Below, in pieces: positions 47,443 to 56,807 of a stretch of DNA of 64,000 bases; the first letter of the stretch is position 1, and each line of letters opens with the position of its first letter. Source of the stretch: MFD01213-c1 sp963704405 (GTDB lineage: Bacteria > Planctomycetota > Phycisphaerae > Tepidisphaerales > Tepidisphaeraceae); NCBI GenBank assembly GCA_963704405.1, contig OY969903.1, positions 1,426,001 through 1,490,000 of the forward strand, read 5' to 3'. A model generated the notes under the pieces. The model was not told where the DNA came from and ran no database searches. It saw nothing but the letters and a program-made list of their open reading frames with translations. Position numbers and translations under genes: made by a program.

Positions 47443-48796
47443 TTGAACCCGATCCATTCCATCCATTTGAGCGCTGATTTGAATCAACTTCGCATCCTGA
47501 TCGTCGCGGAAAATGCATCGGCGAAATTTGGGGGGGAGGCGATTTTGCCGCTGCATTATTTTCGGTTGCTCCGCCAGCGTGGTGTGGAAACCTGGCTGGT
47601 GGTGAATGAGCGGACCAAGGCGGAGTTGCAAACTGTTCTGGTGACAGATCTGGATCGCGTGCATTTTGTGCCGGATACCAGGTTCCGGCAGTTCCTGGAA
47701 CGGATCGCCAAGCCGTTCCCACCGGCGATTAAGCATTTTACGTTTCGATTCATCGGGCGGTTGTCCAGTGCTCTCGTGGCTCGGCGGATGATCCGGGAAC
47801 TGGTGATTCAGAATCGGATTGATGTTGTGCATCAACCGACGCCTGTTTCTCCCAAGGAGATTTCGCTGATTGATAAGGTGGGAGCGCCGGTGGTCATGGG
47901 ACCGATGAATGGGGGGATTACATATCCGCCGGGGTTTGAAGGGTTTCAGAAAAGATGGATTCGGAGTTTTATCGGCGCGGGGCGGATGGTCTCGCAGATA
48001 TTGAATCGGCTCATGCCGGGCAAGCTGCGGGCGCAGACGGTTTTGGTGGCGAACGAACGGACGGCGCGGGCGCTCCCGCGAGGCGTGCGCGGGCGGGTGG
48101 AAATGCTGGTGGAAAACGGGGTGGATCTGCAATTGTGGAAACCGGTGGCGCAGACCTGACGGCGGCGAGATCATTCGGTATGTGTTCTCCGGGCGATTGG
48201 TCGATTGGAAGGGCGTGCAATATTTGCTCGAGGCTTTTAAGGACGTCGTGAAGCAGACCCCGGCGACGCTGGAAATCATGGGGAGTGGTCCGATGCGCCA
48301 GCGACTCGAAGACCAGGCAAAGCGCGACGGGCTTGAGGGAAGCGTGAAATTCGCAGGGTGGATGTCCCAGACAGATTGCGCGCACGTTATGGCGGAGGCG
48401 GATGTGTTTGTCCTGCCGAGCTTGTATGAGTGCGGCGGCGCGGTCGTGCTGGAGGCGATGGCGTGCGGCCTGCCCGTTATCGCGACCAACTGGGGCGGCC
48501 CCGCGGATTATCTTGATGCCTCTTGCGGAATTCTGATCGATCCAGTGTCGCCTGGCGAGTTTGTGCGGAAATTAACCGAGGCAATGCTGGAACTGGGGCG
48601 CGATGGAACAGCTCGCAAAGCGAAGGGGGCGGCGGGGCGGGCGAAGGTGATCGAGCAGTTTGACTGGCAGCGGAAGATTGATCGGATGTTAGAGATTTAC
48701 ACACAGACGATCCAGCGGAGCGGGCGTTCTTTCGTCCCTTCTCCCGGCATTCCGGGAGACGCGAGCGGAATTAGCGACTGCCCGCCAGCAGGTTGA
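47443..48796 (+). CDS. Family 4 glycosyltransferase (frameshifted)
   Basis: Read through a one-base slip, this is a GT-B enzyme of about 450 residues. The N-terminal domain shows ENASAKFGGEAILPLHYF; the C-terminal donor domain shows FSGRLVDWKGVQYLLEAF, GSGPMRQRLEDQA and PSLYECGGAVVLEAMACG, whose glutamates bind the nucleotide sugar. It adds a sugar to a surface glycan at the cytoplasmic side. The slip is near 48152-48157 (AQT to DGGEIIRYVF). The TTG start is uncertain. The last 20 codons run into a dispersed palindromic repeat. Confidence 0.83.
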
Positions 48797-48862
48797 TTTC
48801 GAACGTCAAAAGCACCTGGTATTCGAAATCACCCTCTCGTCCTGATCTTCTCCCAGCGAAAG
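48735..48862. repeat. Second copy of the dispersed palindromic repeat
   Basis: CCCGGCATTCCGGGAGACGC and GACTGCCCGCC precede GATTTCGAA (48795-48803), which pairs with TTCGAAATC at 48822-48830, followed by ACCCTC. The words GGGAGACGCGAG and AAATCACCCTC recur in the copy at 32374-32510. It overlaps the end of the preceding glycosyltransferase frame, so the natural C-terminus may have been replaced. Confidence 0.55.
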
Positions 48863-49004
48863 AAAGGACCAGGAGGCAAATACGACATGTAATTGCCTCT
48901 CGAAAAATCGGCAGCGACGACCATTTTACCCGTGCGGCCTCACCTTCCTCCGCTACACTGGTCTATTATTTGTGAGTCAGTGCAATTTCATCGGCGGAGT
49001 TGGC

Positions 49005-50372
49005 ATGAGGCGTTTTGCTTGGCATTTGACGGCACTGGCCGCTATGACCGCAATCACCCTGATTGCGCCGCTTGCGCCTGGAGATATTGTCCATCTGAAA
49101 GACGGCACAAAGCTCGAAGGGGAAGTGAAGCACAGCGACGATGGGTGGACCGTCAATGTCAACGGCAAGGTGCGGCACGTGCATGCCGACGAGGTGCAGT
49201 CGATCGAGCTTTCATCAGGCGCGACCGGACCCAGGGTGGCGGAGGAGCGGCTGGCTTCATTGCGGAGATCTGTCGAAAATCTGACAGACATTAAAGAAAT
49301 CATCTCGCGCTATCAGCGGTTCATCGATCAGACCCAGGACCCGGCGGCGCTGGGAGAAGCGAAAAAAGATTTGGCGGTCTGGCAGGATCGGCTCGATCAG
49401 AACATGGTGAAGGCGGGCACCAAATGGGTTTCGCCGCGCGATCGGGACAAGCTGGCGGAGCAGGCGGCGTCGCTCACCGAGCAGGGGCGGCAACTGATAA
49501 AACAGGGAAGGGCGGCAGAGGCTGAGCCGCTGCTGAACGAAGCGTCGGCGGATGATCCGCAGAATGCATCACCACTTTATCTGCTTGGTCTGCTGCGCTA
49601 TCAGCAGGAACAAATTCCGGCGGCGCGAAAACTTTTTGATGCGGTCGCGGCGCTGGCGCCGAATCACGCGCCGACGCTGAATAACCTCGGTGTGGTGCAG
49701 TGGCGGCAGCGGCAATATATGGGGGCGCTGAATAGTTATGACGGCGCAATGCTCGCGGCGCCCGTGAATAAAGAAATTCTGGATAATGTCGCCAGCGCGT
49801 TGCAGTCATTGCCGACGGAGTATCAGAACAGCGCGGTGACGCAGAAGGCGACGCGGCATTTTCAGGAGCAGGATCGGCAATTGGCCGAGACCATGGCGCA
49901 GGGGGGATTGCATCGCGTGGGAGCGATCTGGGTGAGCGATAAAGACCTCGACGCCATCCGGCAGCAGCAGAAACAAGTGAAGGAAAAGCTTGACGCCATG
50001 GCGACAGAATTTGATAAGTCGAAAGAGCAGGCGGACGATCTGGATCGGAAAATTGAAGATACCGAAAGCCAGATGCATCGCATCGAAGCGACAAGTTATG
50101 CGCACGATCCGGTGAGCGGCACATTTTTGCGGCTTCCATATCCGGCCGTTTATTTTGATCTGCAGCGGGACGATCAGCGGTTTCGGGACGATCGGGCGAA
50201 GGAGACGCAGAAAATGGATGCGCTGCAGCAGGCGGCGAAAGATTTGCAGAAGCGATCGCCGGTTCAGAAGCAGGCGGACGTGCAGCGGATGATCGGACCC
50301 GAGGGAACGCCTCTGCGGGTGGCAGATGTGATGGCGACGACGCGCGCGACGAGTCAGCCGGCGGGGGAGTAA
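49005..50372 (+). CDS. Exported TPR and coiled-coil protein
   Basis: About 455 residues from the ATG at 49005. A signal peptide (LTALAAMTAITLIAPLAPG) leads into a small beta-domain with HLKDGTKLEGEVKHSDDGW. TPR repeats follow (residues about 170-280, for example PLYLLGLLRYQQEQIPAARK and APTLNNLGVVQWRQRQYMGA), then a long coiled coil around QQQKQVKEKLDAMATEF. It probably works in the periplasm as a scaffold for other envelope proteins. Such proteins are frequent in Planctomycetes and their roles are mostly unknown. Confidence 0.8.
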   Translation: MRRFAWHLTALAAMTAITLIAPLAPGDIVHLKDGTKLEGEVKHSDDGWTVNVNGKVRHVHADEVQSIELSSGATGPRVAEERLASLRRSVENLTDIKEIISRYQRFIDQTQDPAALGEAKKDLAVWQDRLDQNMVKAGTKWVSPRDRDKLAEQAASLTEQGRQLIKQGRAAEAEPLLNEASADDPQNASPLYLLGLLRYQQEQIPAARKLFDAVAALAPNHAPTLNNLGVVQWRQRQYMGALNSYDGAMLAAPVNKEILDNVASALQSLPTEYQNSAVTQKATRHFQEQDRQLAETMAQGGLHRVGAIWVSDKDLDAIRQQQKQVKEKLDAMATEFDKSKEQADDLDRKIEDTESQMHRIEATSYAHDPVSGTFLRLPYPAVYFDLQRDDQRFRDDRAKETQKMDALQQAAKDLQKRSPVQKQADVQRMIGPEGTPLRVADVMATTRATSQPAGE

Positions 50373-50451
50373 AAGATTGGTAATTGCGGAGAATGGATGT
50401 GACCTGGCGCACCGGGCCAAGCCTCGCGGCTGCGCATGGGTACGTGCTGCC

Positions 50452-50700
50452 TCAGGCCAGGTAAGAAGCCGCCGGTTCATCGACTTCAATCTCAATGCAT
50501 TCCTGAATGCACATGGGATTGAGCGAAAGGCGGGCTTCCTGCCGATGTGTTTCGAGCATCAGCTCGAGCGCTTCGCGGAGGCGCTCGCGGCATTCGGTCA
50601 GGGACTTGCCGTGCGTGATGGTTCCGGGGATTTCTTCGACCCACCCGACGAACCAACCATTGTTTTCCGGTTTGATGATGGTGTGGTATCGCTGCAACAT
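50452..50700 (-). CDS. HicB-family antitoxin-like protein, without a HicA partner
   Basis: The 82-residue protein begins MLQRYHTIIKPENNGWFVGW, followed by VEEIPGTITHGKSLTECRER and EALELMLETHRQ, the HicB/UPF0150 fold that resembles a degenerate RNase H. HicB normally neutralises the mRNA interferase HicA encoded beside it. I find no HicA-like frame in the 80 bases downstream or 400 bases upstream, so this is an orphan, perhaps acting as a regulator. An alternative start at 50790 is unlikely. Confidence 0.75.
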   Translation of the reverse strand: MLQRYHTIIKPENNGWFVGWVEEIPGTITHGKSLTECRERLREALELMLETHRQEARLSLNPMCIQECIEIEVDEPAASYLA

Positions 50701-51126
50701 GGGGATATTGTGAACCTGTTGGATTGTTGGAGTCAAGATAATCTTTGAAGGTTGCGGGAACTGGGCCGCTGATCGGGGCAACTGAATCAATCCGTTGCTC
50801 GACCGGGAATTCCATCTGGCGGCCAGAGCGATCGATGGGTGTCACGCCAGCGAGCACCCTGGGGACTGCGCCAAAGCGACAGGGCCCGCAGGCACCGTCA
50901 GCAGCAACGTTGGCTGAAAAGATGGAGGCGTGGTTGTGGGATGGTCAAATCGAGCGGATGATTGCTGAATTGTTGAAGCATTCCAGACAACATTCATGTT
51001 TTATATCGCTTGAACTCGCTTTTTCGTGAGTTATAGTGCGCTGTGTCCTCCAGCGCCGGCCATGATGAGCCGCCTGAAGGAGATTTCGGTCAGGATGACC
51101 GGAGCTTCGGTTCAAGGATGAATCCC
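50701..51126. other. Stretch between the HicB-like gene and a lipoprotein gene
   Basis: No gene can be firmly supported. An open frame on the plus strand at 50745-51029 includes LAEKMEAWLWDGQIERMIAE, which faintly recalls transposase ends, but it has no good start and an odd composition. The last part should contain the lipoprotein promoter. Confidence 0.35.
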
Positions 51127-52383
51127 ATGAACGCACGCTTCTTCAACCGCGCCCTTCTGGCTGTCACCGCCTCTCTGGCCACTATCTATATAGCCGGCTG
51201 CAAAGCCCAACCCGACGCTTCGGCGTCCTCCCAAAAGCCATCGCGCATTACTGCCGCTGCTCAGCCCGCCCCGACCACCGCCCCAGCCGCCGACGCTCAG
51301 TCCGCCGATAACAGTTCTGTTCTTCCCGATACCCTCGCACAAAAAACATCTGAATATGCCAAAAGTTTAGATCCCACCGCCACGGCACCGCCATCACCGC
51401 GCCCCATAGCCCCTTCAACCGTTCACTGGGGCGATCCCAAGCCCAGGCGGGCGGAGCACCCGATTGACGCGCCCGCCGCCGCGAACACTGCAACCGCACT
51501 TGCAACGCCTTCCGCTGACTCCGCCGCAGCCCCGACCGCCAAATCCACCTCACCCCCGGCAGTCGTCCAAGGCTCCGCCACCGACACCGTTCATATCGCC
51601 GCCGTCACCCAATCGGCCAAGTCCAACGCACTCAACGACGTCCCCGCGATCGTCCCCGAATACACTGATTTCGCCAACTCTTCCGCCTCTCATGCCGGCC
51701 CGGACAGTCTCGAGAAAAAGTTCTCCCAGCATGTCCGCGACAATCCCCGCGACGTCGCCGGCCAGCTTGACTATGAACTGTACGAGATGCTGAAAGACGA
51801 ATCCTCTCCGCAGCTTGCATCGATCTCAACATTGCCCAACGAAGACCGCGAAGTCGTCGCGGCCCTGGTCGACGGCATCTCAAACTTCCGCACCAGCGTC
51901 CGCCAGGACAATAACATGCTCCTGTCCAAAAAAATCCGCCCCCTCCTGGACATGGCCGACCGTCTCCGCACGCAGGCCGAGCTGTCCGTCCCCACCGTCG
52001 CCCTCTGCAAACGCGTTGATGGCTACGGCAAATACGAACCGATCGATCCCCCGCGCTTCCCCGCCGGCCGCGATAATCCGGTCATTGTTTATTGTGAAAT
52101 TGAAAACTTCGAATCCCGCATGAACGACCAGCGCATGTGGCAGACCCGCCTCTCCCAGGAAGTTACCCTCTTCACCGAAACGGGCATGTTCGTCTGGAAA
52201 GACAAATCCCGCCCCATCGTCGACGAATGCCGCGACCGCCGTCATGATTTCTTCCTGTACGACCTCATCAAGCTTCCCTCAAACCTCACCATCGGCCGCT
52301 ATCTTTTAAAAGTCACCATCGTCGATCAAACCGCCAACCGCGTCGCCGAACAAACAGTGCCGGTCGAGTTTGCAGCTCAATGA
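51127..52383 (+). CDS. Lipoprotein of unknown function with a disordered linker
   Basis: About 418 residues. The N-terminus is a lipoprotein signal (ALLAVTASLATIYIAGC), so the protein is anchored in a membrane. Residues 20-170 are rich in Ala, Pro, Ser and Thr and probably disordered. The last 230 residues form a conserved-looking domain with IPPRFPAG-type DPPRFPAGRDNPVIVYCEIE and SRPIVDECRDRRHDFFLYD. I recognise no family name. AAGGA stands 8 bases before the ATG at 51127; another ATG is at 51118. It may act in the periplasm with the TPR proteins encoded on both sides. Confidence 0.75.
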   Translation: MNARFFNRALLAVTASLATIYIAGCKAQPDASASSQKPSRITAAAQPAPTTAPAADAQSADNSSVLPDTLAQKTSEYAKSLDPTATAPPSPRPIAPSTVHWGDPKPRRAEHPIDAPAAANTATALATPSADSAAAPTAKSTSPPAVVQGSATDTVHIAAVTQSAKSNALNDVPAIVPEYTDFANSSASHAGPDSLEKKFSQHVRDNPRDVAGQLDYELYEMLKDESSPQLASISTLPNEDREVVAALVDGISNFRTSVRQDNNMLLSKKIRPLLDMADRLRTQAELSVPTVALCKRVDGYGKYEPIDPPRFPAGRDNPVIVYCEIENFESRMNDQRMWQTRLSQEVTLFTETGMFVWKDKSRPIVDECRDRRHDFFLYDLIKLPSNLTIGRYLLKVTIVDQTANRVAEQTVPVEFAAQ

Positions 52384-52413
52384 TACGCATCCGGTTCCGG
52401 GATAATCGATAGC

Positions 52414-52475
52414 CCTCATCCCACCGCAAGACGCGGGCGACGCGAGCGACTGCCCGCCGGGGGGTTAGGATGAGG
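52414..52475. repeat. Third copy of the dispersed palindromic repeat
   Basis: CCTCATCC at 52414-52421 pairs with GGATGAGG at 52468-52475; between them lies GACGCGAGCGACTGCCCGCC, a word shared with the copies at 32374-32510 and 48735-48862. It lies just after a lipoprotein gene and may protect or end its message. Confidence 0.55.
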
Positions 52476-52693
52476 ATGCTTGATGGACTTCACCACATCC
52501 CCAACAGCACGAATTCCAACAAACGCGCAAAATTCGCCACTTCCTGTCCAAAGACACTTGCAAAACCTGCGCGGTGCGGTACGGTATTTCACATATAGGG
52601 GTTGGAATTCGCACCGGTTACCGCGCTTGCGGGCACTTAGAGTGGCACCGGCAGGATGACAAGAATTCCTTACACTGCTACATGGAGGTAGCC

Positions 52694-53518
52694 ATGCCAT
52701 CGTTCGGGTCCATCAAATCGGTTTCGAAATACGCCCTGCTTGCCGCTAACGCTCTGCTCGCTTCGTCGCTCCTGATCGGTGCGACAGGCTGTGCCGATGC
52801 GCTCACCTACGCCAAGGACGCCCGGCGGGAAGGCATGGGGCTCTACAACGAAGGAAACTACACCGAGGCCGCGGCAACCTTCGCCAACGCCACCCGGCAG
52901 GACCCTCGCGATTACAAATCCTACTACTTCATGGGCGCCAGCTACGAAGCCCAGCATCAATATCAGCAGGCCATCAGCTCCTATCGCTCCTGCCTCGATG
53001 TGATGCCTCTTACCCTCGAAGGCAAGAACGATCGCTCCTTCCGATATCGCGCCATCGATTCGCTCGCCACTTCTATCTCCAAGAGCGAAAGCCGCGGTGT
53101 GGAAACCGTCTCCCTCGAACAAAAAACCAACGGCACCGCCTCCGTCGAAGACCAGTGGCTCCTCGCCAAAGTCTACCGTTACAGCGGTGACGCCGATGCC
53201 GCCATCGACGCCTACAACAAGGCCGTCCTCATCGATCCCTCCAACTTCACCATCGCCAAAGAAGCCGGCCTATACGAACAAAGCCTCGGCCAAAACGAAC
53301 GCGCCACCTTCGCCTTGAAGAAAGCCTACGCCGCCAACCCCAATGACGAGCAAGTCAATGACGGCCTCCGCCGCCTCGGCGTAGTCCTCGGCCCCAGCAT
53401 CAAAGATGAACGCGACCTCGCCCAGCCCCCGCTGCCCCGCGGCCCCCTCCCGGAATGGGACGCCACCAGAAACCGCACCGCCGGAGAAGGTGCAACAGTC
53501 CAAACCCCCCGCGACTGA
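52694..53518 (+). CDS. TPR lipoprotein
   Basis: About 274 residues. The signal ends in the lipobox ATGC, so it is lipid-anchored. Four TPR-like repeats follow, for example RREGMGLYNEGNYTEAAATF, SYYFMGASYEAQHQYQQAIS and AKVYRYSGDADAAIDAYNKA. TPR lipoproteins assemble outer-membrane or secretion machinery. GGAGG stands 5-8 bases before the chosen ATG at 52694. The tail is Pro/Arg-rich. A strong terminator follows. Confidence 0.85.
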   Translation: MPSFGSIKSVSKYALLAANALLASSLLIGATGCADALTYAKDARREGMGLYNEGNYTEAAATFANATRQDPRDYKSYYFMGASYEAQHQYQQAISSYRSCLDVMPLTLEGKNDRSFRYRAIDSLATSISKSESRGVETVSLEQKTNGTASVEDQWLLAKVYRYSGDADAAIDAYNKAVLIDPSNFTIAKEAGLYEQSLGQNERATFALKKAYAANPNDEQVNDGLRRLGVVLGPSIKDERDLAQPPLPRGPLPEWDATRNRTAGEGATVQTPRD

Positions 53519-53540
53519 ACCAGCAATCTGGAACAATCAA

Positions 53541-53578
53541 AAGAACCGGCGATCCGATTTGGATCGCCGGTTCTTTTT
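53541..53578. terminator. Bidirectional intrinsic terminator
   Basis: A perfect 15-base stem (AAGAACCGGCGATCC and its complement) with the five-base loop GATTT carries T on its right and A on its left. It ends the TPR-lipoprotein transcript rightwards and the tatC transcript leftwards. Confidence 0.93.
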
Positions 53579-53644
53579 ACGTGCCGGAAGCGGCGGGGGG
53601 CGCAAATTCGAACGACGAATATTCGTCGTTCATTCGAACATTCG

Positions 53645-54631
53645 TTATTCCGATTTCACCGGCGCATTCCACGCCGCCAAAAAGATCCCCAACTCAAACA
53701 ACAATATCAGCGGTGTCATCAGTGCGATCATCGCCGTCACCATGTCCCCAGGCGTCATTGCCGCCGCCAGGATCGAGATGCCAAAATAAACATATCTCCG
53801 GCTCTTCCGAAACGTCGCGATGTCCACAATATTAATCTTAATCAGCGCCATGACCACCAGCGGCAGTTGGAAACACAGCCCGAAAGTCAGCAACGTCCCC
53901 ACAACCAGATCAATGTAATCTGACAGCGTAATATGCGGAGCCAAAAGGTTTGAAGGTCCAAACGGAATCACCCGCAAATCATCTTTATCAAAGTAAAGCT
54001 TCAGCCGCCCCTCAGCCTTGTTGATCCAAAGATCCCCCGGCAGCGGATGCGGCGGGTCTCCGTCCAGCAACGGGAAATGCGGCAGCCCTTCCGCCGGCAT
54101 CACTGTCGCCGGGTGGCTGTTATAAATATGCGGCAGTGGAATCGCGTCCCCAAACCCAATAAAAAACGAAATCGTCCACGGAAGCACAATGAAGTAAACA
54201 AAGCACATCCCCGCGATCAGCAGCGTAATGCTCAGCGGAATGTACTTTGTCACATACTTCCGCTCATGCGGATAAAGACCCGCGGCGATGAATTGCCAGA
54301 ATTGATAAATCATCCACGGCCCCGCCACCGCCGCCGCGCAGATCAAACTGATCTTCATGTAAACCATGAACCCCTCAGAAATCTGCGTATAAAACAGTTG
54401 AGGATTCAGGTTCTTCGCGATCAACCCCCGAATGAGCGGCCGGCAGAAAAACTCTACAATGTGCTGTCCAAATCCAAGGCAGCCCACCGCGGCAACAATA
54501 AATCCAATCCCGGCAAGAAATAGCCGCGTGCGCAGCTCCTCCAGGTGCTCCCCAATCGTCATGCGATAAGCGTCAGGGTCATACCCGGGCGCAGGCTTGG
54601 TCTCTTCCGGTGATGGAGCGGTGATGGTCAT
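53645..54631 (-). CDS. tatC: Twin-arginine translocase subunit TatC
   Basis: The 328-residue protein has six membrane helices. MTIGEHLEELRTRLF is the conserved cytoplasmic start of TatC, and AGPWMIYQFWQFIAAGLYPHERK follows the second helix. TatC recognises twin-arginine signals and builds the folded-protein translocon with TatA/B. A 75-residue insert rich in Pro and His (between the fourth helix and LLAPHITLSDYI) makes it longer than the usual 250; it faces the periplasm. No tatA gene is nearby. Confidence 0.94.
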   Translation of the reverse strand: MTITAPSPEETKPAPGYDPDAYRMTIGEHLEELRTRLFLAGIGFIVAAVGCLGFGQHIVEFFCRPLIRGLIAKNLNPQLFYTQISEGFMVYMKISLICAAAVAGPWMIYQFWQFIAAGLYPHERKYVTKYIPLSITLLIAGMCFVYFIVLPWTISFFIGFGDAIPLPHIYNSHPATVMPAEGLPHFPLLDGDPPHPLPGDLWINKAEGRLKLYFDKDDLRVIPFGPSNLLAPHITLSDYIDLVVGTLLTFGLCFQLPLVVMALIKINIVDIATFRKSRRYVYFGISILAAAMTPGDMVTAMIALMTPLILLFELGIFLAAWNAPVKSE

Positions 54632-54895
54632 TCGGGATGTATTGTATGGCAGGGACGGCGGTTTCGCTCAACACGCAAACCTGATCGCGGCAACCGGACA
54701 GAAAGCCAGAAGCCTTGAGGTGCAACCAGTGTTTTATCAAGGATTAAAAGGGACCCAGCCAATCCCGTTCGGCCCGGCGCGTGCAGATTGCCATACCGCG
54801 TCGATGCTCGACGCATTTTCGGTGGTTATGCTGATCATTCCGCCCGATGAAGCGCCTCGCGTGTTTTCGGCGCGTAGCCGCGAAGGTGATGCGCG

Positions 54896-55465
54896 TCACA
54901 GCCCTTCTTCGCCGGTGTGTTTCAATAAAGTGTTCAGCGCTTTCCGCGCGGTCTGCACAAGCCACGGCTTGGTGCTGACCTCGTTATTGTTGTGACCCTT
55001 CCAGCCGTCCTGAATCTGGCGGATGATCCCGTCCTTGTCGATGAAATAGACGAGCGGCGTGCCCTGCACATCCCATTTGTCTTCGATCGCCGCTACGTTG
55101 GCCTGCGAAACACTGATGTGCGCCACTGTGAAAGCAGGGTTCTCATTGCGGAAAAAATCCATAAGCCTGGGGTGCTTATTATCGATCGGCAGGTAAAACG
55201 CGGTGACTTTCACACCGTCACGTTCGTATAAATCCTGGATGCGCTGTGTCTGGAGAAGAACGCTGCGGACAAACCACGGCTCCATCTCGTCACCGAAAAA
55301 AACCTGCACGTGAATTTTCCCGTCCGGGGTCATCGGTGCGGGGCTGCCGACTTTCAATGTTGGCTGCGATGCGGGCTGCGTCGCCGGGGCGTCCGCCAGG
55401 CAAACCGCTGCGAAAAATGTTGAACAGAAAAGAATTGCTCCGCGGATCGCGAGATAGCGGGTCAT
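54896..55465 (-). CDS. Exported redoxin-fold protein lacking the CxxC active site
   Basis: About 189 residues with a signal peptide (AIRGAILFCSTFFAAVCLA). The fold of peroxiredoxin/TlpA-like proteins appears: VQVFFGDEMEPWFVRSVLL, AIEDKWDVQGTPLVYFIDKDG. In active members WCxxC stands where this protein has EPWFVRS, so no redox cysteine remains; the family cis-proline (GTP) is kept. It may bind rather than reduce. No partner gene is evident. Confidence 0.72.
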   Translation of the reverse strand: MTRYLAIRGAILFCSTFFAAVCLADAPATQPASQPTLKVGSPAPMTPDGKIHVQVFFGDEMEPWFVRSVLLQTQRIQDLYERDGVKVTAFYLPIDNKHPRLMDFFRNENPAFTVAHISVSQANVAAIEDKWDVQGTPLVYFIDKDGIIRQIQDGWKGHNNNEVSTKPWLVQTARKALNTLLKHTGEEGL

Positions 55466-55755
55466 AGCGACATGGTACCGCAGGATGTAGTAAAGCAAAG
55501 GAAAGAAGAGGTACGAGCCGGCGACATTCTATTGCACCTGACACTCGAGCAAGGAAATGACTAAAAGGGACGTAGCGGCTACGTCCACTTTTGTCTTTCC
55601 CTGAGGATGGGGACAGCACGCCGCTTTCTCTTTTCTCCTCGCACATTCCATACAATCCTCCCCATCCTGACTTAACATCCCTCCTTTTCACACCATCCGC
55701 AAAAATTCCGTTGTGACCCAGGCCTACCCCTGGTTAACTTCCCTTAAGGTCCGGG

Positions 55756-56541
55756 ATGTCAGCAAATTATTTCATCGCTTCTGTGGGAACTTTCTCTGCT
55801 GCGCACTTTGCCGTCGTAGCAACTCTCGCTTTCGCAAGCTACGTCCTGATCCATTATGCCAGGCAGTGGCAAGGCGTCCCGCGCGGCCGCCTTCTGGAGC
55901 GCGGCTTTATCATTGCGATGTTTGTCGTCTGGATCGCCGTAACGGCCTGGGATCTTTTCCCCTCACGCATCGGCTGGGACGTCTCCCTCCCTCTCCATTT
56001 CTGTGACATCGGTGGAATCATCGCCCCCTTCGCCATCCTTACCCGCCAACGCCAACTCCGCATCATCCTCTATTACTGGGCCTTTGCCCTCTGCGGCCTT
56101 GCCATCGTCACCCCCGTCGTCCACAGCGGCCCTCGCAGCTTTGACTTCTGGCTCTACTGGTGCAACCACGGCACCATCCTGATGGCCGCCGTCTATGACC
56201 TCGCTGTCCATCGCTTTCGGCCTATCTGGAAAGACTATGGCTGGATCGTCCTGACAACCTTCGCTTATGTAGGCTTCGTGCTCCCGATCGATCTGGCTTT
56301 TGACGTAAACTATGGATACCTCGGCAACACCAGCCGCGCCCGCCCGATGATGCTTCTCCTGGGGCGCTGGCCGCAGCGCATTCCCCTTGCAGTCCTGATT
56401 GTCGCCGCTGTTTTTGCGATCCTCACCGTTATTGGGGTAACCGCGAGCAGATGGGAAGCGCGAAGACTACAGCGAGATGATATCGATGCAGAGGAAGATG
56501 AAACTCTTCAACGTTCTGAGTTGGCGGAAATGACGGTTTGA
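55756..56541 (+). CDS. YwaF-like integral membrane protein (TIGR02206 family)
   Basis: The 261-residue protein has about seven membrane helices. SLPLHFCDIGGIIAPFAIL and DVNYGYLGNTSRARPMMLLL match the TIGR02206 family, typified by YwaF of Bacillus, whose function is unknown. The C-terminal 30 residues are acidic and lie in the cytoplasm. It stands alone between gaps of about 270-290 bases. Confidence 0.85.
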   Translation: MSANYFIASVGTFSAAHFAVVATLAFASYVLIHYARQWQGVPRGRLLERGFIIAMFVVWIAVTAWDLFPSRIGWDVSLPLHFCDIGGIIAPFAILTRQRQLRIILYYWAFALCGLAIVTPVVHSGPRSFDFWLYWCNHGTILMAAVYDLAVHRFRPIWKDYGWIVLTTFAYVGFVLPIDLAFDVNYGYLGNTSRARPMMLLLGRWPQRIPLAVLIVAAVFAILTVIGVTASRWEARRLQRDDIDAEEDETLQRSELAEMTV

Positions 56542-56807
56542 TTGTCGGGATGAAACGGTAGGCAGATCGCCGACTCTACTTCTGCTCCAAAAATCCCACC
56601 TGGAAAGTTAAGTAGGGTCGGCGCAAGGTTCGTACTCGCCCACCATTCGGATGAATCCGTGGTGGCGGTACGCCCACCCCTACTCGGCTACTGACAAACA
56701 GTCAGACCACCGCCGCCAAAGAGGCGATTCGTTTCGACATTCAGAAAACTGACGCCCTATTCTCTGGTCCTGTTCCTTCATGAGCACTAACCTCCCGCTG
56801 ATCCCAT

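Noticed and set aside
50745..51029. Frame with a weak likeness to transposase ends
   Set aside because: The similarity is limited to about 20 residues and the rest looks random; not enough for a pseudogene call.
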